Assembly: GCA_001910725.1 (NCBI GenBank)
Contig: MJGA01000001.1
Coordinates: 1,674,001 to 1,738,000 of the forward strand
DNA: 64,000 bases
Source: Phanerodontia chrysosporium
Lineage: Eukaryota; Basidiomycota; Agaricomycetes; Polyporales; Phanerochaetaceae
Reading direction: 5' to 3'
This document shows, one piece after another, positions 23,814 to 36,717 of the stretch (its first letter is position 1; the number at the start of each line of letters is the position of its first letter). The notes under the pieces are model-generated. The model had not been told where the DNA came from. It saw nothing but the letters and a program-made list of their open reading frames with translations, and searched no databases. A program made the position numbers and the translations under genes.

Positions 23814-25511
23814 TCATTGTTCGTCGGTCGCCGTCTCCGCAGCCTCGAGCATCTTGCGCTCCTCCTCTGCTTTCGCTTCACGTTCCTCCGCCTCAACGAC
23901 TTCGACGTCGAGAGGGAACGTTAGGATTGCGGCAATGCCAGTCAGCTGATTGAGTTCTAAGCGAGAGACATCAGCTGAAGGACCCTTGGTGGGGCTGTGC
24001 CGAACGTACGCTGCCCGGATTCATGCATGCTCGAGAACATGAGCACCTCTGCACCCTTCTGCTTGACGTCCTCGACAAGCTCGACGTACTTCTTCCGCAC
24101 CGCGGGGTCACTCGCCCTGTATACGGCCCGGTAAACACATGATCGACGTACATAGAGAGAAGAAGGACTTGCCTGAAGAGCTCGTCGGAAATAAGCAGCG
24201 TGCCAACCGCGCCACGGTCGGCTGCCAGCGCCACATGGTCAGGCCCGTACCAGGCCCGCATCTCATCCGTGCCGAGCATCTTGAAGAACCTGAGAAGGCT
24301 TGAGCACGCATGGTGTGGCGCCGCACTTCGGCACTTACTTGTCAAGCATGATGCCTTCCCGCGCGAACTTCGTCTCTTTGAGCTGCGCAGCGATCTGTGG
24401 AGCAATATATACGCAGTTCAAGTGCGGCAAGACGGGGACCCACCTCAGGGCTCTTCAATACCTCGACGAGGCTGTGGACATGCGGACTAGTAACGTGTAC
24501 CTTGACGAACTTCTGCCGTACGCCCAAGAGAGCTTTGTTGCCTGTTCTATTTGCTTCTTGCATAATGTAGTCAAAGACGGTGTCGCGAACCCAGCCAGGA
24601 GAAGCGATAACGATGGCCCTGATTGACGGGTTTGAATAGGGTATCAGGCGGATGAACGACGCGTATAGTTGCGAGTAGAATCGTTGTAAACCCTATATGA
24701 CATGGTTACTCGAGGTACGACAGAAAAACCCCTTGTGCCTACTTTCTCGTGAACCGAAGAGTTCGCGGCAATCTTGCGGGGGATCGGAACCTCAAGGCGT
24801 TGCAGTACGACTGTCATGTTTTGTGACAGGAGGCAGAAAACGGCGGTACCTGGTATACACAGTGAGCCATATGCACCCACAAACAAGGACTCATACTGCA
24901 CCTTCTCCACAGACCACTGCAGCGACCTCTGCACCACGTCCAGGCAGACAGCTCTCTTCGACTCTTGATAGTGCTATGCTATCCCACCCGCCCTCTTCCT
25001 TCTCTATCCGCACATCCCTATTTGCCTCTATATCAAGTGTGTGGAAGGCACCCATCTTCACATGTGGGTTCTCGGAGACGACTCGTCCAGATATTGATAG
25101 GCCCGCTGTCGAGGTTTGTTGCGCATTCGGATTCGCGTTATCTGCGACCGCGGTGGACTCTCCTGATGCCCTGGCCGGTGCCCACTCCACCCTGGTCACC
25201 TCCAGGGTTAGATTCAGCCGTATGCGATGCGACTCCGTTGAACCGGTTGCGGAGACGTTCTGTACCCGCCTTATCGCGGGGGCTCTGACATGATCACCCT
25301 GTTGTCCTACACATGAGAATAGGACCAGTATTTCTGGACTTTTGAGATTGTACGTACCACTTGGATCAAATTGTATAGATGCCACATATCCTCATCGTCT
25401 TCGGGACGAAGACTAACGTAGCCCTGGAACCACGTAAGAAGATAGACGTAGCGTCGCGAGGATTCGGCATACTTTTCCGTTCTTGTCGATATGCTTTCCG
25501 TTGAGCTTCAT
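23814..25511 (-). CDS. DOM34: Dom34/Pelota ribosome-rescue factor
   Basis: The first exons (25473-25511, 25358-25423) encode [13 protein letters not shown], then [22 protein letters not shown], the unmistakable Pelota N-terminus. Next come [41 protein letters not shown] with VEVPIPRK-like sequence, and [21 protein letters not shown] with [15 protein letters not shown] of the central eRF1_2 domain. The C-terminal eRF1_3 domain has [33 protein letters not shown] and [15 protein letters not shown], ending in a Glu-rich tail. Dom34 acts with the GTPase Hbs1 on stalled ribosomes in no-go and non-stop decay. As in all Pelota proteins, the eRF1 GGQ motif is absent. The ATG at 25511 is fixed by the MKL start of the family. 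Confidence 0.93.
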
Positions 25512-25675
25512 GTTCGGGGAGATGGTAGTTGTTGAACGAATGGGATGCCCTGGAAAGCGAGAGTGATGTCAGATGAGCTTGGCGTCTGTATGAGCGCCTC
25601 CCAAATGAGTCCGGTGTTTTGTCGCGTCCCGCCGCGTGCTCGACGCTCTGAACCAAACCAGCACCCTCTAACACC

Positions 25676-26574
25676 ATGTCTGCACCACACCACAAGCGCG
25701 ATGACATCGAGGACAGCGATGAGGAGCTCTTTGCAGAGCTGGAGGCAGAACTGGAGAACGATGAAAACGCTGCCGTGAGGGAGAGGGGTCTCGAACAACT
25801 CAAGAAACAGTAAGGTGCTTTCGTAGTCGTAGGCTACTTCAGCTTGAAACCCACTGACATATCATCTTAGAATGGAGGAACTGAAGAAGCTCAGAGAAAG
25901 CGGACACGGTCAATACAGCGAGATCCTCGATGAGAAGCAGGTTCTGCATACAACTGTGTGAGTCTGCCACGTCTGAGTACTCCCTACCCTCTAATCACCC
26001 TCTAGAAATGAACATCTGTGCGTCGTACACTTCTACCATTCGAACTTTCGGCGTTGCAAGATTATGGACAAACACCTTGCCGTAGGTGGTGTTCCCGATA
26101 CTCTTTCGCCCAATTCTCCTAACCCTTGTGTAGAAACTTGCTCCCAAGTATTTCCATACACGATTTATACGCGTTTTTGTCGAGAACGTTCCCTTCCTGG
26201 TGACTAAGCTGGGAGTCAAGGTTCTTCCAGCCGTGTGGATTTTTGTAGATGGCGTGTCGAAGGACAGGTATGTGTAAGCCTTTCACAGTCGAGGCGCAAA
26301 CTCAGTCGTGCAGGATCATCGGTTTTGAGGAACTGGGCAATGAAGATGACTTCAAGACCTCGGTATTAGAGGCCCGATTACTTCGTTCCGGTGAGTACGT
26401 GTGATTGAAGGATCTGGGGTTGCCTAACTGATTCATATAGGCGTAATCCGCAAGGATCTGGAAGAGGATCCGTCTGCTGTAACGTACGGGACTTCGTCTA
26501 CCACAGTCACGAAGCATATACGCGGCAGCAACACGAATGCCAATGCTGAAGACGATTTTGAATTCGACCTGTAA
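25676..26574 (+). CDS. PLP1: Phosducin-like / thioredoxin-domain protein (TXNDC9/Plp1 family)
   Basis: Several short exons starting at ATG 25676. The N-terminus has an acidic coiled coil (DDIEDSDEELFAELEAELEND) and then LKKLRESGHGQYSEILDEK, a segment diagnostic for the TXNDC9/ApaCD group. The thioredoxin-like fold follows: CVVHFYHSNFRRCKIMDKHLA, RVFVENVPFLVTKLGVKVLPAVWIF (split across exons), DGVSKDR, then IIGFEELGNEDDF. A CxxC redox pair is not present, as expected for this family, which modulates CCT chaperonin folding of tubulin and actin. The stop is at 26572-26574. It is divergent from DOM34; 164 bp lie between the start codons. Confidence 0.88.
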
Positions 26575-26766
26575 TAGTTTGTGGCTTCGTGTGGTCCGTC
26601 TGACTCCAGAGACTATGATTTTTGTCTCGCTCTCATGTATCCGATGCGTCGCTAGGTCGATGCACAGCTGTCATACCTCCATATACCCAGTATAACGTCA
26701 AGCTAGCTAATACAATTTCTCGGACCCCAACAAATGTAGACTGCTCCGCGACAGCCGGCGGTAAGT

Positions 26767-29700
26767 CTACAACCCAATATGAATAAATCGAGTCCATTCC
26801 TTCAGAGATGCACCGCCGCGACGCAACCGCTGGGCGACTGCATCTAGAGCGTACGGAACGCGGGCGTAATTCGGGTACTTATTAGGGGAAAGCTCTGCAT
26901 GCAATGGCTCCGCGATATCAACCCTGCCGCTAGCTGTCGGACGCCTGTGGACCTGGGTAAGTTGACTGTCACGAATGAAAGCGGGGCAGTAGACTTTACC
27001 ACATCGTGCTCACGACAGATCGATAACCTGCCGCTAGCAACGCCGCGACTAAATTCCTGAACTCGTGCGGCTGGCCTGGCTCGCTTGCCGCCGCGTCAAC
27101 AATGGTACAAGGCACCGTGATCAGCGGCCCTGCCTGGGTCTCGTCGGCGGTCACGTCCGGCCGCTTGCTCGCCTGTGGACTTCTCGAACCACCGGCAAGG
27201 CGCAGGAGCAGGACGTCTGTCGTTGCGTGCTCGAAGAACGGCGCACCGCCCTCGGCAGAGCGGTCGTCCCCCACAGAGTGCAGGCTGCCGAAGTATAGCA
27301 GAGCTCCGGGCGGGACGGTCTTGCACACCTGTTCGACAGGGACAGACACCGTCCCGGAGAGCCGTGCGATCTCGGGTAGCATAAGCTGCACAATCTGAAG
27401 GACCTTACCGCTGCCGCGCTCAGTCTCGGGCGTCCGCGGCAGGTGAGCGGCCAGCCAGCCAATAGTCGGCACGTACGACGAGACGAGGAAGTCTGCGGCG
27501 GTGCTCGCTACTGCGTCGGAGGCGTATAGCCCGGCCGCGTGTAGAGGCAGCGGTGGGAATGGGCTTACGGGGCACCACCAGACGCGGGGGCGCGCAACAC
27601 CTGAAGCAGGCTGCGGAGAAACAGCCGACATCAGCGTACATGAATCTCAGCTTGAAAACCAAGAACAGCCGACACACCTTCAACATCAATTTCTGGATGA
27701 TGGGATGGACTATGCTTTTCCAACTCTCCTCCAGGACAGACGTGTACAGCCTGTCGTCGTCGCTATGCACCGCTGCCATAAAGCCCCCTGACAATTCTTT
27801 TAGGTGGGCAGTCGTCAAAGGCAGCGGAATCTGGAGCGGCTTGATGGATGTCGGGAAAACGACTAGAGCATGACACTTCTGTCCTGCCGACATCAACACC
27901 ACCGCAAAGCCGTCGTCCCAGCCGCTCGACAACGAGGTGTATGGGGGCGGTCGGAGGAAGTTGGCGCAGCTACGAAGGGAACGAGTTTGCTCTACTAATA
28001 CATCGAATTCTGTTGCCAGACGCTGCCGGTATGTCGACCAGACCCCTATGTCATCGTAGGCAGGCGATGAGCAGGCACGACCCGCTGTGAAGGGCCCAGA
28101 TGCAGGGCTGCGTTCAAGCTGCCAGTAGATTTGTCGCAACCGGTGTAACGCCGATGGCGCAATGGCACTCTCGCTAGGAACACGCTGTAGATCCGATGTC
28201 AATGCCCACGCTAGCGATTGTGCGTAGTTGAGGAGCTCGAACCCGTAGGCCGGCATGGGTGTGAGTAGGAGGGCCACGGCGTCCAAAATCATCGGAATTC
28301 GCGCTAGGGCGCTAACCCTAAAGTCGCGGTGTTCATCGAAATGTACGAGGAGGCCAAGTAGGTTGACGGCAGCGCTACAAGCTTCGGCAAGGGACTCGAT
28401 GTGGTACGCCTGCGTCGCTAGGCCTATCCAATCCTGGACGAACTGAAACCGGTCGCGCGGGAGCAGCAGTGGTCCAGAGCAGCTACCGAATACGCTTTGA
28501 GCGCACTGCGCAGTTCGTCGTCTCGTCGATGCGCCTCGTAGCTGCAGCGTAGGGCCTGTGCAAGTGCATGGAAGGCTGCGGCACGATGTGGATGTCCGGG
28601 GATGCATACTGTTGTCGCATCTTGAGAAACGCGTATAGCGCTGAGCAGGTCGGAGAGATCATGATGACTCTGATACGTCGATAGGCAGACGCGTACGATG
28701 GTCGAGCATGCCGGTTCGGGGTAGCGGAGCTTTACACATTGACGGCATATGTCGATAGCGTTCACAAGGTATTCACGGCTTCCCGAAGCCTGGAAACGGA
28801 AAACATAGAGTTCTGCCAGTGTCGCCAGCATCGCGCCCGCGCATTCCGCATTGATTCCTTGTGAATACTGCTCGGCCTCGTCTGATGATGATCGCGTAGC
28901 GCAGATGGTGGTGACAGCGTCGAAGTCTGCTATATCGTGGCTGGTCTGATAGCGCAGCGCCAGAAGCGAGGCGAGGCCCTGCGCAATATGCCCATCCGTG
29001 GGATGCAGGCCCCAGGCCTCGCGCCCCAACTCAATGGCGCGGGCAAGGTCCTCGGGTTTATTACTCTTCAGGTACCGCGTGCTTAGGTCTGTCGCGAGCC
29101 CCATCAGCGCGGCAGTCCTGTTCGGATGTTCGGGTGGCCGCAATCGCAAAGCTTCTTCGTCGAGCCCTACCGCGCTGTCCAGGTCGTCGGGCGACCCAGT
29201 GAACTCGAACCGCGTCCAATACGCGTTAGCTAGGTTCAGGAGCGACTGGGACCGGTCGGGGTGCTGAGGAGGGCGGAAGGCAAGCGCCTGACGATGTAAG
29301 TCGATACACTCCTGCAAGTCTTCTTTCCGCGCGCACTGCGTGAAGCGTGCGCGGAGCGCAATTGCGAGGCGCGTGACGCATAATGGGCGCGCTTTGTGGC
29401 TCGCGGGAAGTAGCTTGAGAGCCTGGCGGTATAGCTCGATGGACTCCCCAAGATAATCCTCCGCATCCGTAGTTTCGGGTGCCCCAACATCGAGGGCGAG
29501 TATATACAGGTCGTAGGCCAGCGTGTGGAGCACCTCCGCGCGTGTGACGAGGTCTCTGGGTCCGACGGTGAGCGCGTCACGCAAGTACGCGATGCAGTCC
29601 TCCAGGTCAGTGGGCTGCGCTGACATTTCGTAGAGCTCTCTTGCCTGCCTCGCGAGCGCCAGGATGCCAAGGAACTCCGCCTCGTTATATTCATGCTCCT

Positions 29701-29932
29701 CCAGGATATCTGAGATTTTTTCATTATCGCATCGGCGCGGAAGGACACCTCCATCAAGGATGTGAGACACACCATCGCTTGAATCACGATCTGGTGAAGC
29801 TAGCTCGCTCGAACTAGCCGTCAACGAGTCGTCGAGGTCGCTATCCGTGTCGGCGGCAGACTCGTCGATGGGCTCTCGCGCCATGCGAGATAGTTGCGAA
29901 CCTGGTATCAAAGGTGGTGGATCCGTCGTCAT
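26767..29932 (-). CDS. TPR-CHAT protein (caspase-like fold), one apparent frameshift
   Basis: The N-terminal 500 residues consist of tetratricopeptide-like helical repeats (for example LYRQALKLLPASHKARPLCVTRLAIALRARF split over units; repeated RPPQHPDRSQSL and RPPEHPNRTAAL turns). The second part, after LPRDRFQFVQDWIGLATQAYH, leads into a CHAT domain: VWWCPVSPFPPLPLHAAG, LLYFGSLHSVGDD where the catalytic His of the usual CHG motif would be, VPCTIVDAAASE at the catalytic Cys position, and the hallmark AGYRSVVSTMW. The last exon reads AEPLHAELSPNKYPNYARVP to the stop at 26767. The frame shifts by one base near 28460-28480, between KAYSVAAL and LLLPRDRF. CHAT proteins are C14-type peptidases or pseudo-peptidases; fungal TPR-CHAT functions are unknown. 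The His and Cys are present, but their contexts are unusual. Confidence 0.85.
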
Positions 29933-30423
29933 TCAGCACCCACAGGAGGAGGCGAGCAGAGACACTTAGCAGAGGGGAGAAGTCAACGGGGGACTCACCT
30001 ATCGACAGGAGCAACGTGCCTGCTCTATTTGAGCAGCGTTGACGGGGATCTGAAAACTTTGACTCCGACGAATTCTGAGCTTTAGTGGACGTCGCTGAGC
30101 GTCAGTGTGCAGGAGCACTTTATAGGCCTACTGCATTCAACCATCATTCACATACGGTACTACCGAGGCCGGCGTAAGCAAACCCGCAAGTCCTGTGCAA
30201 GTGATTTGGGCGCCATACCAATATCACTACAGGCGCTGCGACGTCAAACAGTGTCATCCATCTCACGCCGACAGCTGAGCCCGTCTTCGTGCTGCGGTGA
30301 GGGTTCCATTGCCATGTCAGACGACCTTGAGTCTGCGTTGCAGAACGCAGATAAGGTTGTTTCCAGTCAAGTAAACGTCATGCTACGAATGCAGAGCTAG
30401 GACATGCGTACGCAGTCGGTGCA
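29933..30423. promoter_or_regulatory. CHAT gene promoter / photolyase 3' flank
   Basis: Stretch of 491 bp upstream of the TPR-CHAT start (29932, minus) and downstream of the photolyase stop (30424, minus). No coding signal recognised. Confidence 0.45.
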
Positions 30424-32743
30424 TCACACTTCACCAGGATTCTTGTAACGCCGGATTGCCCTCTGACGCGCCTCATCATGTTTTACTAACGGCGCCGGGT
30501 ATCCCAGTTTCTCCGCAAGTTTCGGAGGCGGGTTGTGTATCTCTGTGGGCGGCATCAAAATCACAGTTGTCAGCAGGCGTACTCGAACTGACAGACAGAC
30601 ACCGCTCCGCTTACCATCACCGAAAACCTTGGCTAGCTCAGGCACGAAATATCGGATATAGTCTCCACTCGGATCAGCCTATAGATGCGTGTCAAGGTTC
30701 GCGGTCATAACACAGCGGGTGCCTGGCTCACCTTCTTACTCTGCGTGTAGGGATTGAAAATGCGGAAGTAGGGCGCTGGGTCGACGCCTGTGCTCGCACT
30801 CCATTGCCAACCTCCGTTATTCGAAGCGAGATCCCCATCGATAAGTACTTCCATGAAGTACTGCTCCGCCACTGTCAGAGGCGACCGATTCGGGGGAAGT
30901 CAGGCACATAGATGAGCGTACCTTTTCACCTAATCTCCAGTCAATCATGAGGTCTTTGACAAGATACATTGCTGTGATCATGCGCAAGCGGTTGTGCATC
31001 CAGCCCATCTTGTTGGCCTGGCGCATGCCTGCGTCAACGATGGGCACCCCTGTGCGACCATCTTTCCAGGCTTGCAGATGAGCCTCGTTCGTCTCCCAGG
31101 ATACGTTAGCAAACTTCTCCTGGAACGGCCTCCCCATGGATACACGTGGGAACAGTGCGAGTACGTGCGTGTAGAAATCACGCCAGGCTAACATGCATTC
31201 ATCATGTCAGCATAAAGTCCGCAGGCCTTATGGGGCGGCGCACCTAATTCCTGGACCCAACGACCAATACCGGTGTCCCTACTGACGTCGACTTTTGGAT
31301 GTTTGCTATCCGATAGTGCTAGAGTGGCACGGACGCATTCGCGAGCAGAGATAATTCCTGCTGCGAGATACGGGCTATCATGCCTGGCGTATCAGCGCCA
31401 TCTCGACGACATGAACGTATGCTACGTTGACTCACCTCAATCGGCTTGTAGTGTCTCCGTCGACTCGATCCCTCGCATCTTTGTATTTACCGAGTCTGGT
31501 GTCTTTTTGGCCAGCTTTAGGTTCCGATGCTCCGGATGTCAACGGGTCTACGGCGCCGAACTGAGAAGATCGTGCCTTCGTGTGTAAGAATCGATGCAAC
31601 ACCTCTCGGGCTGCAGCTTCGCCTGCCGGCCAGCACAATCGCATGGTCTCTGCGTCTTCTTTCGCCAATTCGAAGCCTTCCACTGATTCTGCGACAGCGG
31701 ATTCAAAGAGCTTCCCATATATGGGGTGTTGTCGTATGGACGCGTCGTTAGGCTCGACATCTGCAGCACATGCAAGAGGATCAGGAATATCCATAAGGTG
31801 GGGATACCACGATCGGAGGAACGGTGAATAAACCTACGTGATCCAGGACTACTTGATCAGTCCTGCACAGTGTAAAATATGTCGTACAACGTACCGTGTA
31901 GCCACGACCGTCCTTAGTTAGCACCGTCCCGGGTGTGACGATGCACTTGTCGTTGACGAATGTGCACTCGACCCTCCGGAGCTCCTGGCTAGTTCGCTGA
32001 CCCGGATGTCACGGCGGAGCTCGTCCACTTCATGTTCAATGTTCGCGAACAGCCGTGTGGCGTTCCAGTCCGCCAGTGTTGTCAAAATCCGTTCGGGCAG
32101 GGTCTTGCGAGGGCTGTGGGTGATGACATATAGAGGGACATTCAGCTTGGCCAGGGAGTCCTGTATAGACAGGAGCACAGTTAGAGCCTTGCGAGTGCCA
32201 AGTCATGCTGTGCCGCCTTACCTTGATATGCGTCAGATTTCTCAGGACAAAGTCAATTCTTCGGGCACTGCGGTCATGCGCAATGTAATCCTGGGGACTG
32301 ATGACGAACAGGGCTATGAGATACAGGTTGCGCTGCCGGGCATACGCAGACGCCTGGCTGAATGCTCTGTTGTCGTGCACTGCAGAGCGGCCACCTTAGG
32401 GTCAACGGCAGCTCGATCCCGTCTCAGGAAAACATGACGCACCGCGCATGTCCTGCATTCTCATCCAGTAGACCACGGCCTCGCCGTTGCCGACCTCGGT
32501 CACTGCACGGCTCGCCATGGCCGTCTGAAGCTGGGCAAACGGCGGCCGCATGTCCGCAGCGGCCGCGTTCTCCGCAGTCGCAATCTTGCGCGGGAGGAAC
32601 TGGACATCGCGGTGCGTCCTCTTCGCCGGGTGGGCGCTGATGTTGCTGGGCTCTGCGGCGCCCGTGAAGGATGCTGCGAGCTGGGCTGCAGGCGGTGTGA
32701 GGCTGCGGGGACGCTTGGACATCGCGGCCGACGCCCTGAACAT
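30424..32743 (-). CDS. PHR1: CPD photolyase (class I DNA photolyase)
   Basis: A multi-exon gene ending KYKNPGE-type sequence (RRYKNPGEV) at 30424. The N-terminal antenna domain has [39 protein letters not shown] and PLYVITHSP. The FAD-binding catalytic domain has [54 protein letters not shown] and the signature [20 protein letters not shown] followed by [18 protein letters not shown]. This matches cyclobutane-dimer photolyases that repair UV damage with blue light. The first ATG at 32743 gives an N-terminus [14 protein letters not shown]; a second in-frame ATG lies at 32722. The basic, acid-free leader could serve mitochondrial import, as known for the yeast enzyme. A telomere-like motif lies 153 bp upstream. 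Confidence 0.93.
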
Positions 32744-33149
32744 GCAGGGAGAGAACAGGCTTGGTCGCGGTGCATGCTGGGCTCGTCGTCGCTTTTGAGG
32801 CTGCCCGCGACGTGACGAACAGCGTTGACGTCGATCCCCGCAGACTCACTGCCCTGCAGATCGGCGGGTCACATGACCGTCGCGCGTGCGCAGTTAAGGT
32901 TAGGGTTATGCATTGACAGGCTTCGCAAACAACGGTCAGCCGGTGGAAGCAGCTCCGGTGTGAGACACTGCAGTCTTGCGATGAAAAGGTCGCGCTAGAG
33001 TTGTGATATCGCATTGCTTTACCAGAACGCTAAATGTAAATACGGCAAAGAAAGAACCTCCGATCATGTCCATAGTCTGTTCTGGTCACTCGAATCTGTA
33101 GGTATCCCCCAGGAGGCGCATTTCCAGGCGCCCTCTGCACCCAAAAAAC
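32744..33149. promoter_or_regulatory. Photolyase promoter with telobox-like motif
   Basis: Intergenic stretch of 406 bp upstream of the photolyase and at the 3' side of the P450 gene. It contains AAGGTTAGGGTT at 32896-32907, next to CGCGCGTGCGC. The same 12-mer occurs at 44131-44142. Confidence 0.45.
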
Positions 33150-35134
33150 TTAGGGTCTGTACGGCCTTATGATGAGTGGAAGTGCACCCCTGGTCTTGCC
33201 ATCAGGCCCGGTCATGACCGGGCGCGTAACGATGCTGCTGCGCTTCTGGATCTGGTCTGGCGGTGCCGCAAGCTCGAATTCAAACGACCGGACGACAGCG
33301 AAGAGAAGAGCCTTCGCCCTGAGAAACAGATTAAGCACGACTGGGAAAACCCTATTCAATATGGAAGACGTACTCGACGAGGGAGAACCGGTATCCGATG
33401 CACGCGCGCGGGCCACCGAGGAAGGACAGGACATTGCCCCACACGCCAGGGACGGTCGACGCAGCTTCTGGGACGTTTTCGAAGCGTTCCGGCCTACTCC
33501 ATTTGTCAGTTCCGCCGAAAGAGATGCAGCCCACTAGTACACCCACTTGAACTCGTCCACATCCTCGCCCCATATCTCCTTGCTCCTGTTTATAGCCAGA
33601 ATAGGAACAAACACCAGGTCGCCCTTCTTGATGTTAATGTGGTCAATCGTGCGGCCGTAGCGGTCAACGGTTGGCGTGCCGAGAGGAATCACGTCGTCCG
33701 CCATCGCCTCCCGCGTCGTCACCGGCACGGGCGAATGGAAGCGAAGCGTCTCGCGTATGACCGCATCGAGGTAAGGCAGTGAGTTCAGTTGGTCCATGCT
33801 TGGGGTGTCCGTGTCGATCGTCAGCATCTCGTTGCGCAGCTTGCGCTGGATCTCCGGCATCTGTGCAAGCGAGAACAGTGCCCACGTCGTCGCGGTCGAC
33901 GTGGTCTCGTGCCCGGCGACAATGAAGGTAGGAACCTCTGCGGAGAGTCAGGCGCAAACTCAGCACATGCGGAAGCAAGGTACGCACGCGCGAGGACCTC
34001 CTCATCCGAAAGCCTCTGGTCCTCCGGAATGTCTGTTGCCATGTTCGCGCGGATGAGGAGCGTGAGTAGGTCACGGCCTGTCAGGTCCTTGCGCTCGACG
34101 TCCTTGCCCTTCTCCGCGAGGATCGCGGCCTTGCGCTGCTCAATGAGCTGCATGCCGATGCGGCTCATGACCTTTTGCGCCTGCTCGGCCTTGCGATTCG
34201 CCTCAGTGCGCTACAGCACAGTCAGCGTAGTTAACCACTTGTAGGGCAAGAGGACGACGCACGATGAGCCGCAGGACCGGGATGCTCGCCTGCAAGAACG
34301 CGAAGAAGCGGTGGCGCGCGATTGGTCTCGCGAAAAGCGTCGAGAATGCCTGGTTGAGCTCGTTGGACGCGCCCGTGAGGGCCTCAAAGTCGTACCCAAA
34401 GCCCGCACGCCCGATGATGTCGAGCGTGGCGCGGCTGAGCCACGAGAGCGCGTCGACCTGTGCGGACGCACCGCCGGCCTTGGTGATTTCGTTGTACCAC
34501 ACGTCGCGCATCTCGTTCGCCTTCTCCGTGAAGATTTCCGTGAGCTCGCGGACCTGCGCGGGCCCAAACGCGGGGTTCATCACGCGGCGCTGTGCGGCGG
34601 GTTAGTAGGGAGAAAACGCTATGGCAGTAATGCAACACACCTGGTGTTTGTGTCGCTCCTCTGTGGCAAGGTCGTGTGAGCATAGATAACTCCAATTCGA
34701 GGTTGCACGCACCTTCCGTGACAAGCACGCCAGGGCCGACTAGGCGGGACAGTTGGTATCGGGATGGCAGCGGGCGCTGGTAGATGAGGTGGTGTGTCAA
34801 TATATGATTCAATGCACGGGTGTCGACCGTCCAGAGGCGCCACATCTGGCGGGAGGCGTAAGTCAAAACCCCCTATACCCTGCAGTATACCGCGTACCCC
34901 AAAGACACCCCTATATGAGATGGTATGTCCATACTGCTTGACCCAGCGAGCCTGAGGAACAGAAATCTCTTCGTTTTGAATCGCTGCCATGTTCCCCCAT
35001 AGCAAGCTGTCGTTCGGCGGGCCGGGAAGGTGTCGAAGAGGCGATGTGAGTACATGCCACACGGTCGGACCGACACTGTAGACGATGAGTGCGACGAGTG
35101 CGCCGACGGCGTACACGGCGAGCGGATAGCCCAT
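33150..35134 (-). CDS. Cytochrome P450 monooxygenase
   Basis: The start ATG at 35134 opens a hydrophobic ER anchor ([20 protein letters not shown]) followed by LRHLPGPPN. Substrate-region motifs include [17 protein letters not shown] and [20 protein letters not shown]. All P450 hallmarks are visible: I-helix [13 protein letters not shown]-helix [10 protein letters not shown] (ExxR), the PERF region [11 protein letters not shown], and the haem-Cys loop [17 protein letters not shown]. The stop is at 33150. About seven introns; the one after DEF (donor GTGGGT, with a CTGAC branch) restores PERF. The family resembles basidiomycete P450s annotated in multi-gene clans, but I do not assign a CYP number. 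A palindromic TATA-like box is located at 35177-35190. Confidence 0.93.
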
Positions 35135-36717
35135 GGCGATGTCGTATGTGTTGATAGTCTCGATAGAAGGCGGCTGGGCCTTATAAGGCCTGGAGACGAC
35201 GACACACGCAGCAGCGCGGGCCCCGTGGGCGCTGGGTGAACACGCTTTCGCGGGAGGAGATTGATTTGTCGTCCCCGAATGGCGCGTATAAGGCACCTCA
35301 GGTCACAGCACATCTCTTCACAGATCGCCATCCCCTTCTCATGCTGCGCCGGATGCGGTCGTCACCTGCACGCTCGGCCGCCGAGGGGCTTCAGGCCATC
35401 GTTTTCGGCGCGGACAGTGTGCGTTGCCTCTGTTTTTGATGTCCACAGCCTGACAGAGCCACAACCTGGTGTCGAAGAGGTGTTTTCGAAGGTCATTTGC
35501 TGGCGGCGATGTGAGGACGCTACCGTAGATGCTTGCGTTGGTCTTCCAGAGTTCGGGGTACAACACCGAGAATAAGCGCCTCCAGATTTGCCCGACACCC
35601 ACAGCGTTGGAACATACGGTGAGCACTGCGGATTTTAAGCTCGATTATCGCGAACACAGGTAAGTACTGTACTATGAAAGCTCCAGATCCATTACAATAG
35701 CCCATAGTTTACTCTCAAGCGCCACACCCGCTCCTTCGCTCCCCTCGTCCTGGATCGCGCACTAGAGACGTTAAGTCGGTCGAATCGAATGCCAACCTGA
35801 ATATGAGGGTTTACGGCGGGTTCCTGGCGTCTGCCAAACCAGTAAAGGCTTGGCCAATGGCATTCGTGGCTTGCTCGTGCAGCAGGGCCGCGGTGCCGCA
35901 GCGAACCCTGTGGCTTTGCCTCTCGTCGGACAAACATGCCGAGTGACCTCTATAACCCTCCGAGTAGCTTCTTCAACCCTTCCTTGACATTAAAGCTTGT
36001 CCTCCTGCGGGCGCAGCCGCGTTTGCGCGGAGCGAGGGCCGAATGCAGCTCGCGGTACATGAGATGTGCATCGCGCGGGGAAGCAGAGGCGGCGAACATG
36101 GCGAAGCCGTTGGCAGAAGAGGGTGCCGAAGTGAAGATGGTGTGAGACATCGCGTACGATGCTCTAGCAGGTCTAACGATAAGTGTAGAGGCAGACTGAA
36201 GAGGCTGTTGGACTCGCAGCTAGACTGCGAGGCCGATGCTGAGGAGTCCACTGCAGCTGTCCATGGTTTATATCTGAGCAGGACGGGGACATGTGGACAA
36301 TTGACGATAAATTGCCTGAGTAGAATGAACGGCTAGCGAGAGGAGCCCCACAGTAGGCGAGACGTTGCCAGGCGACGCGAGAGGGGCAATGAGACAGGAG
36401 CTGCAGTGTCCATTCTCCGAGAAAGACAATGAGCAATGCATGCCTCGCGCTGCTCTCGCGCTTTCGCACGCGTTGTTGTTGCTTGTTTGGTCCGCAATGC
36501 GCTCAAACAGGAACAAACAACGTGCATCAAAAGCGCAAATTTCGCTCTCGCCTTCCGCGTTCATGTGCTGCCTCCGTGGACTCCCGCTGGATCCTCGTCG
36601 CGTTGAATGGGTGAGTAGCAGTCATTTCCTGCACACAGTTTCTTCTACTGTGCGACGATGTCACAAAGTTAATTCCCAAACATCCGAACGCCCCGTGCGT
36701 TATGAGTGAACCTACAC

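Noticed and set aside
28433..28476. A 44-nt intron to explain the frame change in TPR-CHAT
   Set aside because: It has GT and AG ends, but no branch point, and it would delete the conserved LPRDRFQ segment; a missing base explains the data better.
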